From Apostichopus japonicus (lineage: Eukaryota > Echinodermata > Holothuroidea > Aspidochirotida > Stichopodidae): a stretch of 64,000 nucleotides of DNA. The notes beneath the pieces are model-generated. The model was not told the DNA's origin. It saw nothing but the letters and a program-made list of their open reading frames with translations, and did no database searches. Both the position numbers and the translations under genes were made by a program. Of this stretch, positions 12,201 to 21,844 are shown piece after piece. Numbering within the stretch: position 1 is the first letter of the stretch; each line of letters opens with the position of its first letter. The stretch spans positions 32,945,668 to 33,009,667 of the forward strand of contig NC_092569.1 of the NCBI RefSeq assembly GCF_037975245.1, given 5' to 3'.

Positions 12201-15200
12201 AGAAATTCAGTTTTACTCTAACAGCGTTACCAAGCGTTGTACCAAATAAACTTTGATTTTACTTTCACTGGAATATGTCGTTTAACATTTATCATTTCCA
12301 GGAGCGTGTAACTTACATTAATTTTGACTGTTAAACTTGTCGATTATCGCAATACATTACAGAATACATTTACAGATTTATTTGTTTCTGCTGCATATCT
12401 TAAATTAGGAAGGCGAGTTTTACGTCAATTCAAGATGTACACGAAGATCAACTTGTATCAACAACCAGATTATAGAGGCGAGATACCAGTGTAGTGATCA
12501 CGCAACCTGTGATCAGAGGAACGGTGTCCGTAAATGTTACTGTAATCCAAACTACCAAGGGGACGGAGTGACGTGCACCCACAACTGCTTCGTTGCTGCC
12601 AAAGGAAGTGTAGTAACGGTCAGTACGATTTTTTTTTAGGGTATCTTAAATTCTTTGCTGGTAATTCATTTAGACCTAGCGAAATTACATAGATATGGCA
12701 ACGCAATTATGATACACCTAGAACGATGAACGTTACCTAATATATATTAAAAACGCTCATGACCGTATCTTAGTTCTAATCCAGTGTGTCATCAAACGTC
12801 GTTAAAACTGTAACAAATTAACATATATTTTACTATCTTTGGAATATGTCGTCTAACATTTATCTTTTCAGGAGGGTGAATCATACATTAATTCTGACTG
12901 CTCCTTACGAATAACCTGCAACAGTAACGTACTTACTAGTGAGAGGTACAGTTGTAGTGCAGACGCAACCTGCGAGGAGCGGAGTGATATCCGTAGATGT
13001 TACTGTAACGAATGGTTCGAAGGTGATGGTGTTACATGTACTCGCAGTGGACCGAGAGATTGTTCTGATCTTCACACAGCGGGTAGAAGAAATAACGGAA
13101 AATATACCATTTATCCCGCTGGAAGCTCTGAGTTTGAAGTTTTTTTGTGAATTGTCTAGTGTGGGATGGACAGTAAGTTTAGCCATTGGCAAGCAAATGC
13201 TTTAACTTGTGTTTTCTCATATGACAGGACTTCGTTCACTAACATTGGAAGTGAATCATAACATTATCTAATTAAATTGATCCATCTCCCTATCAGTTTA
13301 AAACAAATCGGATTATTGACCTTCACCTATTAATTTATCTTACGTATTGCAGTACAATGATACATTTCATATATTACTCACTTGCAATCTATAAACTAGT
13401 TGATTCTCTTTGTAGATTTTGCAACGACGTACAGGTAGATCCGTCAGCTTTTATCGAAACTGGAATGAGTACAAAAACGGGTTTGGAATTCCAACAGGAG
13501 ATCATTGGATTGGCAACGATAAAATATACAAATTGACAAATCAAAAAACCTACCAACTGCTAATAGAAAAGACAAACAGGGAAGGATCAACATACCACAG
13601 CCGTTATACATCTTTCAGAATCAGTAACGAGAGAGACAAATACCAACTGTCATTGGGTGGCTTCAATGGAAATTCTGGTATGTATTGTGCTAAATGTCAA
13701 TCATACGCAGACTTGTAGTTATTACGTAATATCATTCTAGCATAACTACCTGTAGTCGTAATCACACTGTAGGATTTGTACTCGTACATTTACTCAGGTC
13801 ATGTTACAAATATAGTGTAGATACTAATGTATGTACTAGACCTCGTGCCTACAGTCTCGTACCCAGTGTTGATTGTACAATTGCTTTACACTTCATCACG
13901 TGTTTGTATAATTATATATCGTAACATCATGATATACCATATCAACCTTGCACTTTCATTCAAACTTTGTCAATCTTAGAAAAGAAAGACAAAATAACTC
14001 GCCTGGGAACCTAGAAATTTCATTAAATATGACTTTACCGTTTTCAAAAGAGAAGCAAATTAAGTTTCATTAAACCATTGAATATTCGTTCATGGAATTA
14101 TTAAGAGGCCTATAATATTACAATGATAATAGAAAAATATCAAATAATTCGGACGTTTTTTGAGAGATAAATTGAGATACGTCCTGTGTGTTACATTTCC
14201 AAATAGCATTACCGGCCGTATTTATCATTATATGTATGAATGTATAATCAGAATATAGGCAAATCATTATTTTGTCATGATCAAATGGATGTAAAATCGC
14301 CAGATGAAAGATGAGACGTTTCACAAAAGATGGTTGTGACAAAGATGAAAAAATCCAACACTTTACATATTTTTCATCTTATTTGAAAACATAGTAGTTT
14401 AAAAATCAAAACTATACTTTTCAATTGGCAGCAATTGAGTACTTCAAACAATTAGCTGTTAACATTTCTACTCATCTCACATGTACCTTTAAAACGCTTT
14501 ACTATGATATTCGTGGCAAAGCGAAAGAGTACCATAAATTTTACTATTTGAAATATTTTTTTTAAGTATATTTTAAATATATATTATTTAATTATGAACG
14601 ATGTATGAACTAAGGTTGCAAAGAAATCGTCAAAATTGAAACCTCTCCAGAAACTCTGAAAACTGACACCTATTTTCAAATAAGAAATTGCGAAAGGAAA
14701 GCTCAAGAACTTCCATATGAAACCTACAAAGTAATAGTCAAGCCCAAACATGAACTAACACAACAACAAACGCACTAACAACCGACAATTACAGCAAACT
14801 AACCCACGGTAGTTTAATAACGTCCAGTATGCAAATAAGATCTGACAAAAATATAACTTCACTAAGTATTTGCTCACATCCTTCCAGGTTATAACGCAAT
14901 GGGAGCAAATTCAGGACATCGATTTAGTACGCACGATCAAGATAATGATGGATCGAGTACCTTCGACTGCGCAGAAAAACACCGAGGTGGCTGGTGGTAT
15001 CCAGACGATAGTAGTACGGGCTCATCCAGCAACTGCTACTCATTCAGCAACCGCGTAGCTACAGGAGACTACGAGTACTCTGACTGTACCTGTTATCTTG
15101 ATTGTGACAGTTATTATAATTGCCCTTCTAGTCGTCCACATTATAAATGCGATGATTGTGACGGCTGTGGTTATTATTATTGTTATTATTATTTTTTTAA

Positions 15201-15396
15201 TTATTATTATTACTATAAAAACAGATGCTGCGCAAACAAAAACCCGATCTATGAAACAACCTTCTATTCTTGCGGATACTCCAATCTCAACGGTGACTAC
15301 TCGTTGAACGGTAACCGCGGTATCTTCTGGAAGAATCTTCACGGTTCTGATTGCGGTATAACAACAACAACAATGAAAATTCGCTCAGTTCAATGA
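3130..15396 (+). CDS. FReD-TIL-EGF-FReD secreted protein, paralog 1 (frameshifted)
   Basis: Nine exons: 3130..3201, 9630..9660, 10548..10720, 11103..11367, 11712..11920, 12409..12618, 12872..13172, 13416..13677 and 14888..15396. Every intron is GT-AG and the phases agree (0,1,0,1,0,0,0,1). The order is signal peptide, linker, truncated FReD, TIL, two VWC/EGF-like modules and a complete FReD. Exon lengths total 2,032 bases, one more than 677 codons; the extra base lies in a seven-T run at 13140..13146, where the frame breaks into a stop. Apart from that break, the product would be about 676 residues. Fibrinogen-related lectins bind glycans or other ligands outside the cell, often in immunity or adhesion; the ligand here is unknown. 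Possible AATAAA polyadenylation signals follow near 15784. Domain calls are firm; start and first two exons rest on splice signals and on the matching layout of gene 2. Confidence 0.8.
3900..5832. repeat. Intronic tandem duplication, unit A
   Basis: Starts GCCTAAACGGTGTTG and is followed directly by unit B starting CCTAAACGTTCTTG at 5833. Matching landmarks occur in the same order throughout, for example CATTAACCGATGCTA/CATTAACCTATGCTA, GTAACAATTTCAAGAAACAA in both, GAAATTTGCTCGCTGGGCAG in both and CAACACGTGATCACGTAGAC in both. Lies wholly in intron 1 of gene 1. No coding potential recognised. Confidence 0.8.
5833..7687. repeat. Intronic tandem duplication, unit B
   Basis: Second copy of the 1.9-kb unit at 3900, diverged by many substitutions and small indels. 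It ends near ATGGATATAACTTTACAGAA, matching ATGGATTTAATTTTATAGAA at the end of unit A. The divergence points to an old duplication. Confidence 0.8.
7688..9629. other. Remainder of gene 1 intron 1
   Basis: AT-rich intronic DNA. A 108-codon open frame at 8183 has no recognisable domain, signal or splice context, and I treat it as chance. Nothing else is supported. Confidence 0.5.
9630..9660 (+). CDS. Gene 1 exon 2, short linker
   Basis: A 31-base exon between TTACTTCAG and GTAAGT, reading ISSSTRVNDS plus one base. Gene 2 has an exon of identical length and phase (45126..45156), which supports this otherwise tiny call. It would form the mature N-terminus, a serine-rich linker ahead of the first FReD. 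Confidence 0.6.
10548..10720 (+). CDS. Gene 1 exon 3, first FReD, N-terminal (A) part
   Basis: Encodes the start of a fibrinogen C-terminal domain: YPRDC, then SGVYLVKPD, EPFQTYCD and GGWT before GTAAGT. The cysteines of PRDC and QTYC fit the first FReD disulfide; NQC is an extra cysteine shared with gene 2. The acceptor at 10546-10547 is chosen because it alone gives phase 1 to match the 31-base exon; the CAG at 10553-10555 would break the frame. Confidence 0.8.
11103..11367 (+). CDS. Gene 1 exon 4, first FReD, central (B) part
   Basis: Reads VIQRRVDGSIGFNRTWDEYK, then GSEFLIGNEKL, QKRYQLRIEL and FRIADEWGNY, the canonical central FReD block, and ends in phase 1. In an ordinary FReD the next exon carries the calcium site and C-terminus. 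Here the next exon is a TIL module, so this FReD is incomplete by design, as in gene 2. Confidence 0.88.
11712..11920 (+). CDS. Gene 1 exon 5, TIL module
   Basis: Cysteine-rich: WC, CERTCENPNDC, CLCPENHMI, SCIPQEQCGCY. This is the trypsin-inhibitor-like (TIL) pattern found after VWD/C8 domains in mucin-like and zonadhesin-like proteins. Ends in phase 0 at GTAAGT. No protease-inhibitor activity can be inferred from sequence alone. Confidence 0.75.
12301..12340 (+). pseudogene. Fossil start of a lost VWC/EGF-like exon
   Basis: Inside the intron before 12409, an acceptor-like TTTCCAG is followed by GAGCGTGTAACTTACATTAA, which matches the start of the real exon at 12872 (GAGGGTGAATCATACATTAA) and reads ERVTYINFDC and then a stop. 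About 200 bases upstream also match the intron before 12872. It is a truncated relic of an exon-plus-intron duplication. Confidence 0.65.
12409..12618 (+). CDS. Gene 1 exon 6, VWC/EGF-like module 1
   Basis: Reads EGEFYVNSRCTRRSTC, then ATCDQRNGVRKCYC and YQGDGVTC, ending NCFVAAKGSVVT. The first half resembles the TILa/VWC segment that follows TIL in FCGBP- or zonadhesin-like proteins, the second half an EGF-like CxC..GYxGDGxxC motif. The NCFVA tail echoes the end of the TIL exon of gene 2, so the exon appears to have arisen by unequal duplication. 70 codons, phase 0 on both sides. Confidence 0.75.
12872..13172 (+). CDS. Gene 1 exon 7, VWC/EGF-like module 2 plus start of second FReD
   Basis: Reads EGESYINSDCS, ATCEERSDIRRCYC, FEGDGVTC, then PRDC and GKYTIYPAG, the start of the C-terminal FReD. 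After FEV the frame breaks: the T run at 13140..13146 has seven Ts where six would keep the frame, and a TGA follows at 13148. One base less gives FFCELSSVGWT and correct phase 0. The GGGWT motif of gene 2 is shortened to VGWT, a second sign of relaxed constraint. Confidence 0.75.
13416..13677 (+). CDS. Gene 1 exon 8, second FReD, central part
   Basis: Reads ILQRRTGRSVSFYRNWNEYK, GFGIPTGDHWIGNDKI, QKTYQLLIEK and FRISNERDKYQLSLGGF. Same length (262 bases) and phases as the matching exon of gene 2 at 50582. The frame is fully open, so decay of gene 1, if real, is recent. Confidence 0.85.
14888..15396 (+). CDS. Gene 1 exon 9, FReD calcium site with Tyr/Cys-rich insertion, stop
   Basis: After GYNAMGANSGHRFSTHDQDN comes DGSSTFDCAEKHRGGWWY, the standard FReD calcium site and following cysteine. 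A normal FReD then has two residues, a cysteine and SNLNG. Here about 90 residues intervene before CGYSNLNGDY: roughly 20 Tyr and 11 Cys, with many Asp and Ser, including GYYYCYYYFFNYYYYYK coded largely by TAT/TAC triplets. The domain then ends IFWKNLHGSDCGI..MKIRSVQ and TGA. The insert is open and in frame and has a shorter counterpart in gene 2, so it is read as coding, not as an intron. Confidence 0.82.
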
Positions 15397-17754
15397 TAAA
15401 AATAGTAAGGTAAAGTCTTCATGATAACAAGTATATGAAACGGTTGGCGATATACTTACATATATTTAATATGGAAGTACATAACAAAGCTTGGCAAATT
15501 TTGTGTATTGGAAGATGAAAGTGAATGAAGGATACACTAATGAGCCGATGAACATTTTATAGTTATTACATCACGTACAGTATCCTTAACATCGATCTGT
15601 TATGCCCAAAGACTACTTCCAAGACATGCATATGTTTTGAGGGACAATACCAAATGACAGTGAACTGTATAGCTCATGGAACTCGATGCCTTTTGATACT
15701 TTGTCTGTTTCCGATAAATGTATTGAACTTGAACAATATTTATTAAAAGGTCATCTTTAATAATGGCACTGAGTATGATATCAAATAAAAAAACAAATAA
15801 AAGTATATGAAACAATGCATCAGAATGCTTACTAGTATTATTTTTTTTTCTTCAAATGTTGCCATTATGTTGTATAGAAGCCCTTGGCAACGTGGGAACG
15901 ATATCATATACGTTTTGATATGCTTTCTGAGCTATTTAGTTAGTATGTCTGACGATCAGTTATTCCAGTAGACTCCTGAGTTAAAGCCTCTGTTAAAAGC
16001 CTCTGTTATATTCAGAAAGAACACACCCAGACGAAACCACCATAATATGTGCCTTCCTTATTCTCGAATCACCTTTCTTACAGTGACACATAGGGGAATG
16101 TATTAGCGTTCGATAACTAAAGAAGCGCTTACATTCACACGAAGTTGATCATATAAGCATGGTTCCCGACGAGTCCTTTCATGAGTTATTTGTCAAAGAA
16201 TTATACTCAACCAGTTTTACTAACGTTGTCATTAGTCTACGTAACTGTATTTATCCCTTAGTTATATCCATGTGAGAATATGATGTAGTGTTTATTCATT
16301 TTATCGTCTGTTTGATTGTCCCAGATATAAAAAAAAAAAAAAAACTATCGTCCTCCGAAATACTAGTTAAGTGCGATAAACACCTGTCTGATCCCTATCA
16401 ACCCCCTTCTAGTCCAGCGTGTATTTAAAGCTTTACTATTGTGTTTAAAATATACAAATATGAGAGATATTCCGCCATAAAACCCTTTGATACTAACAAT
16501 TCAAAGGAGAGTCTCATTTAAAAAAAAAACACAGAAATTGGAGGGCGGGGAGAGAGGTTAGAGGGGGGGGGGGATGAAACACGGGATGACAGTGGATTTT
16601 GTATTCAACAACAGATAATGGCGTTGTACATTACAAAAAAAACTGGCGTTCATATATAAAACACATTATCTTCATCGAATATCTGGTATAAATTTCTCTC
16701 AACTTCAAGTTTTAGTTCACAAATAAATTCAAGCAATGTCGAAATAGGAAGTATAGGAGTAAACCTTGAGTATTAGTAAATAGAAATAACAATTGTTAGA
16801 AAACATAAAATAAACAAAGGCTGATAAGATGTTAGCAAAGTCTCTAATACCCACATATTTCATTGAAATTACCCTATCCGCTCTTTCCTCAAAGTAGATT
16901 ACCTAAAATGTGACTAGAATTTCTTCTAAAATATCATAGCTTTGTGTTCATTTATGGATGCAAATTACTAAAACGATAAGAAAATGCGATGTGAAAAACC
17001 GACTGTTTTGTATCCCTTAATATGTAGAACCAACATCAATGTTATACTATTGCTCTTTTTCCTTCCGTTTACCGAATTTGTAAGCCGAATTTCCGATTGT
17101 GGACAATACATTAAATTCAATTCAAATGACGTAGAAAATATATCAAGAAAGGAGAACAAGATAAACGGACTCGACGTATTATCCTTGTCCATGAAGTTAC
17201 ATTATTTTTGTTTCGTACAGACAGGATTGTTAACATTGTTATTGATTTTAGGTGACTCAAAAACATGTTTATTGTTTTTGATTGTAGTATTTCTACCTAC
17301 ATCGGCAGAGAAATTTCTCAAAGATTCATATTTACACGGGTCGTATCTTTATCTCAGAGAACAGGATGTTTTACGTTTCCATTTAAGGAGATTGATGAGT
17401 ATAATTTTTTGGCACTTTACCGGACCATTTTCCATAATCCTTAACCCTCACATATCAGCCCACTAGAGCAATTTATAACAACCAAATAGTCTTCCCACAA
17501 AGGATAATAATTGGTAAATGATGATATTAATATCGACGGATATTGCTAAAATATACGCTTATCAAATCCATAAATAAACATTTCAGTAAATTATGTAAAG
17601 ATTCTCCTGCAAAACGTGTACTTTTCGAAATCGAATAGAAGGGCTCTTTCAATGATAACGACAGACACTCAGTTTTGTAACCATTTAGAAATCGTACTTC
17701 AAAACGTCGAAGAATGTTCCGACAAATTTTCTTTTACACTGGTCGTAGTACGGT
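15397..17754. other. Intergenic DNA downstream of gene 1
   Basis: Contains the likely 3' UTR of gene 1, with AATAAA-type signals near 15784 and 15796, poly-A runs at 16328 and 16521, and a G run near 16566. A 160-codon open frame at 16984..17466 has several hydrophobic stretches but no recognised domain and AT-rich, random-looking composition; I do not call it a gene. Confidence 0.45.
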
Positions 17755-18130
17755 ATATAAGCATGTCCAAATAGAAGAATGTCTATGTTTAAATAAGCAT
17801 GTCGAAACTCATATAAGTATGTCCATAAATAAAATGAGCATGTCCCAAAAAATTAGATGAACATGTCAAATGTAACTGCTAATTTCATATTTGTAGTGAA
17901 CATTTTGGCGTTTAATTTCACGCCATTCGTTGTGTGTCCAAATGTCCAAAATAATATAGACATGTCCAAAATAAAGGAGTATGTTTAAAGTAATATAAAC
18001 ATGTCTAAACTAGTTTAAGTATGTCTATAAATAATTTAAGCGTGTCAAAATAATATTAGAGTGTCGAAAAGTTATACGAGAATGTCCCAAATAAAAACTT
18101 ATACAAAAGTATCGAGTGTAACTGCTAACT
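17755..18130. repeat. Degenerate minisatellite of ATGTC words
   Basis: The phrase TAAGCATGTCCAAA and variants (AAGTATGTCCATAAATAA, GAGCATGTCCCAAAA, AGACATGTCCAAAATAA) recur about every 20-30 bases. A longer phrase, TGTAACTGCTAATTTCA followed by a GGCGTTT motif, appears twice (about 17871 and 18118), so the array also has a higher-order copy. It runs into the (TA)n tract at 18189. Confidence 0.65.
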
Positions 18131-18187
18131 TCAACTTTGTAAATAACATGTAGGCGTTTGAAGTTACAAAACGTATTTTCAGTGGTA

Positions 18188-18188
<1 letters not shown>

Positions 18189-18263
<75 letters not shown>
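18189..18263. repeat. (TA)n microsatellite
   Basis: About 75 bases of pure alternating TA. Open frames across it in either direction (IYIYIY) are artefacts of the repeat. Confidence 0.95.
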
Positions 18264-18264
<1 letters not shown>

Positions 18265-19887
18265 TACTTCTACTTCTACCGGCCATTTCAAAGTGTGACA
18301 AAGCCTCCAAGTGTTGTTATTGTCATTTTTCATCAACTTAGAATAAAGCAAGAGAGGTTAAGTTAGGTGTTGTTTAAGTCTGTTTTTGGAAAAATTAATA
18401 AAGCAGGAAGTCTAAAAATACTAAGTCATTGAGAGCCCCATCAATCAGAGGAGAAAAACCGCATTTAGCAACCACAAATAATCTACTACAGTGCTTGAAA
18501 AACTCAGCTAAAGCTATATGTGAACTACAATACAGTCACAACGAACTACTCAATTCAATAACAAACATTTGAAGTAAAAAAAAAAAAGGTTTTAAAGCCC
18601 TGATATTTATTCTGTTACTAACCTTCTGTCTTTTTTTCTGTTTGTAATATTGTGAATTTGATAACTATAAAATATTGACATTTAATATATAGTGCATTCT
18701 GCAACAGTGTTCTAAATATGAGATAATATTGAATCATTTAGGTAAAAAAACTTGAAGCTCTTCTTTCATATTTTCACATATATTTGCATTTGAAAGACAT
18801 TTGTCTAAATGGATTAGCGAACATAAGTAGTGATGCCTGCTCTCAAAGGATTAGGATGTGTGTCAAGCCTTCAAAACACTCGATGAGTTTATCTTTAAAA
18901 TAATCATTTTGTGAAGTAATATTCATCTTCTTACTTTATGTCTCAACCCATTATCCCCTCCCCCCCCCCTCAAAAAAACCGCAGCCCCTTCCTACCCGCA
19001 ACATTGGACTTAGCCTTGTCATTAATTAATAGCATCAGTAAAAGTTAACATTATATCATGCTAATTATTTACTTTCTCTCATATTTGGGAAAGGTTGTGT
19101 GTTTGGGAGAGGGGGGGGGTGCTAGGTTGCCATGTTCCTCATCATGCAATCATTTTATTCAGGAGCCCATGGTTGTTTGATCATGATTTCTGAAACAAAT
19201 CCCAACAAATGGGATAGCATGTGCTCTGTTGAGTACACAGTCCTTTTGTTAGGAATATAATCAATTTCATTTAAATTTAAATATACAATAACATGTGGTC
19301 CTAAGTTCACAAAAAAACTAATAATTGCATTGCTTTTTTGGACGGAAAATAGCACATTCAAACTACCTTTAGTACTACTGAGAAAGTGGCATCACCTGAT
19401 TTTACTTGATTTATCATAAAAATTATCACATTTCCTTCTAAGCTTCCTTTGATAAAGATTCTTAAATATATGTGGACCTGGATCGTTCGTGTTGCTTATT
19501 TTAAAATGTGAGATTCTTGACAATATACTACACAAAATGTATGTAACTATTGATAATGTTACTCAAATAGTAAATAATCAGCGACACAACCAAACTGAAT
19601 GATAAAATGACTTTATAATATAACTGTAGAAAAAATAAAATACAGTAGGAAATATGTACAGATCATGGTGGACGTTAATTATTAGCAAACAGTAAAAAGA
19701 TGAGAATACTGGGAATTATAGGATTATAGGATTATTATAGCCACATAAATAATAAAAAAATAACATTTATAAAATGAGGTCTTAAATTAATTAAAAGGAC
19801 ATTTTTGGAAACATTTGTAGGAATTTCGAAGTCGGCAAACAAACTGTTTAAAATGCATAGCTGGTGGTCTATCGACATTCTCTAATC
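18264..19887. other. Intergenic DNA
   Basis: AT-rich, with a C run near 18958 and a G run near 19110. No gene, RNA or bounded element recognised. Confidence 0.45.
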
Positions 19888-19895
19888 CTTTCAAT

Positions 19896-20630
19896 CAGTG
19901 GCGTCGCCAAGGGGCGCCAGGGGGCACGTGCCCCCCCCCCCCGGAAACCCTAGTGCCCCCCGAGTGCCCCCATCTGAGATTTGGGTTGGTAACAATATAT
20001 ATATATATATATATTTGGTTATATTCATCTCCCATCATCTGAGAAATGTGAGGGTCCGCAGGCACCATACTTGCCTATATTTGTGGACCCATAACCCTGT
20101 TGTGTAGGGGGTGCAGAGGTCATTTGAGGTCAGATGCTTATAGGAACAAATGGCGAATGTTCACACCTGCATACTGAGCCATACTCGATGTGTGATCAAA
20201 CTTTGGATTGCATGGTGAGATCCCTTGTAGGAGCCAATAACGATGCTGGAACCTATTACATCTTAATAGATAATGGGAGAAAACGAGAAGGACAAGAAAG
20301 GAGTCGGGGGTCATGCACACATTAATTCAACAAATGTAGGTTCTATTGATAGGGTTAGGCATAATATCGACAGCATGTGGTTCATATCCTCTGCAAAATT
20401 CTGCGCGTTGTTAAAATCATTACCTCAAAAATAGCAATTTCTGGAGATATCTTCAGATCGAATTTAGCATCAAATGTGGCACCATTTTGCATCTAGCCCA
20501 TCCTCCGTATGCGAATTTTTTTTACTTAGACCCCTCCCCCAGGACGGCGATCCGTATCCACCTAAGTGCCCCCCATCAAATGCTGGTGCCCCCTGTGCCC
20601 CCCAGACTGAAAAGTCTGGTGACCCCACTG
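19896..20630. mobile_element. Non-autonomous hAT-type DNA transposon
   Basis: Begins CAGTGGCGTC and ends GACCCCACTG, inverted termini typical of hAT elements. It is flanked by an exact 8-base direct repeat, CTTTCAAT, at 19888..19895 and 20631..20638, the target duplication length of hAT. The 735-base interior has mirrored GTGCCCCCC-rich sub-terminal blocks (about 19922..19972 and 20569..20602), a short (TA)n tract and no transposase frame. It is inserted in a dispersed repeat whose other copy is near 53180. Confidence 0.82.
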
Positions 20631-20635
20631 CTTTC

Positions 20636-20690
20636 AATTGTATGTTACATTGAATCTTTACACCTGTACCTTTCCATTGATGTAAAACTT
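20636..20690 (-). repeat. Dispersed repeat, copy 1 (interrupted by the hAT element)
   Basis: TGTATGTTACATTGAATCTT followed by TACACC and CATTGATG is the reverse complement, with few changes, of 53180..53230. The hAT element at 19896 inserted at its edge, which gives a relative age: repeat first, hAT second. Confidence 0.6.
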
Positions 20691-21122
20691 GATCAAACCT
20701 AGCACTTTTGTACAAGGAATTTGCTCTTTTCGCAAACATTCCTAAGCGCTTAAAATTTTGATCAAACTATTCACTTCAGCACTAACACTACGCCAATACG
20801 ACACTCTGTCATACTGTTACTATCAAAATACCATTGAATTGTGTAGTAGGAGGTTGAAAAAAACACTTCAGAAAACCAAAGTTTAAGTTTCTTTACGTTT
20901 CCCAGTCATCAAACCGACGAAAAAGTAACAGGTTTTGGATTAGTTTGTACTGGGTTTCTATAGGCAAACACATATAGGCAGTATAGTCTATGCAGAGGCC
21001 CTCTAAAGGTAGTCTCCCTAATTTGTTTTATATTTGCTTAAACTTATTAGCCACAACTGCCTTGCTATTCTAATGCGCATGCTCAATTGTTTATATTCAG
21101 CCGTGATTTACCACATAGGTGC

Positions 21123-21838
21123 TATGGCGGACCATCAGTCTCAAATCGTGGGGAATCGACATATTCCGATTTAAATCGACACATACCAGTTTAATTCTAC
21201 ATATCATCGATTTATATCGATATATACCAGTTTAATTCGACACGATATCTCGTGTTTATTTTTAATTATTCGCCCGCCTTGTCAGGTTATTGCACGTGAT
21301 GTATCTTTACATGTCAATCATCACTGAAATTAGGATTTGGAATATGTAAATTAGCTAAAGATATGTCGATTTAAATAGGTATATTTCAATTTGAGCTTCT
21401 AGAAACTGGTTTAAGTCCATCGAAATTGACTTCTACCGATTTAATTCTACATATTAAACTGGACGATGTCAAATTAAATTGACATATACCGATTTATTTT
21501 ACATATCATCGATTTAAACTGGAATATGTCGATTTAAATTGACATATACCGATTTATTTTACTTATCATCGATTTAAATTGGTATATGTCTATACAAATC
21601 GATGATATGTCGAATTAAACTGGTATATGTCGATTTAAATCGATGATATGTCGAATTAAACTGGTATATGTCGATTTAAATCGATGATATGTCGAATTAA
21701 ACTGGTATATGTCGATTTAAATTGGTAGAAGTCAATTTAAGTTGCTTGAAACTGGTATAAGTCTGAGGAAATTGGTATATGTCGATTTAAATCGGTATAA
21801 GTCGATTCCCCACTATTTGAGACTGATTGCCTACCATA
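21123..21838. mobile_element. Foldback element with repeated TCGATTTAAATCGA words
   Basis: Termini of at least 65 bases are inverted copies: TATGGCGGACCATCAGTCTC at the left and GAGACTGATTGCCTACCATA at the right, each followed inward by a GGGGAATCGA block. A 6-base direct repeat AGGTGC flanks it (21117..21122, 21839..21844). The interior is made almost wholly of short words such as ATATGTCGATTTAAAT, GGTATA and CGAATTAAACTGG in both orientations, so most of it can fold on itself. No coding frame. Superfamily not identified. Confidence 0.7.
21583..21722. repeat. 41-base tandem repeat within the foldback element
   Basis: The unit AAATCGATGATATGTCGAAT followed by TAAACTGGTATATGTCGATTT occurs about three times in a row with near-perfect identity, much more uniform than the rest of the element, so this array expanded late. 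Confidence 0.8.
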
Positions 21839-21844
21839 AGGTGC

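Noticed and set aside
16984-17466. 160-codon open frame with hydrophobic stretches
   Set aside because: No domain, no splice context, and composition explained by AT-rich DNA; an antisense frame of similar quality overlaps it.
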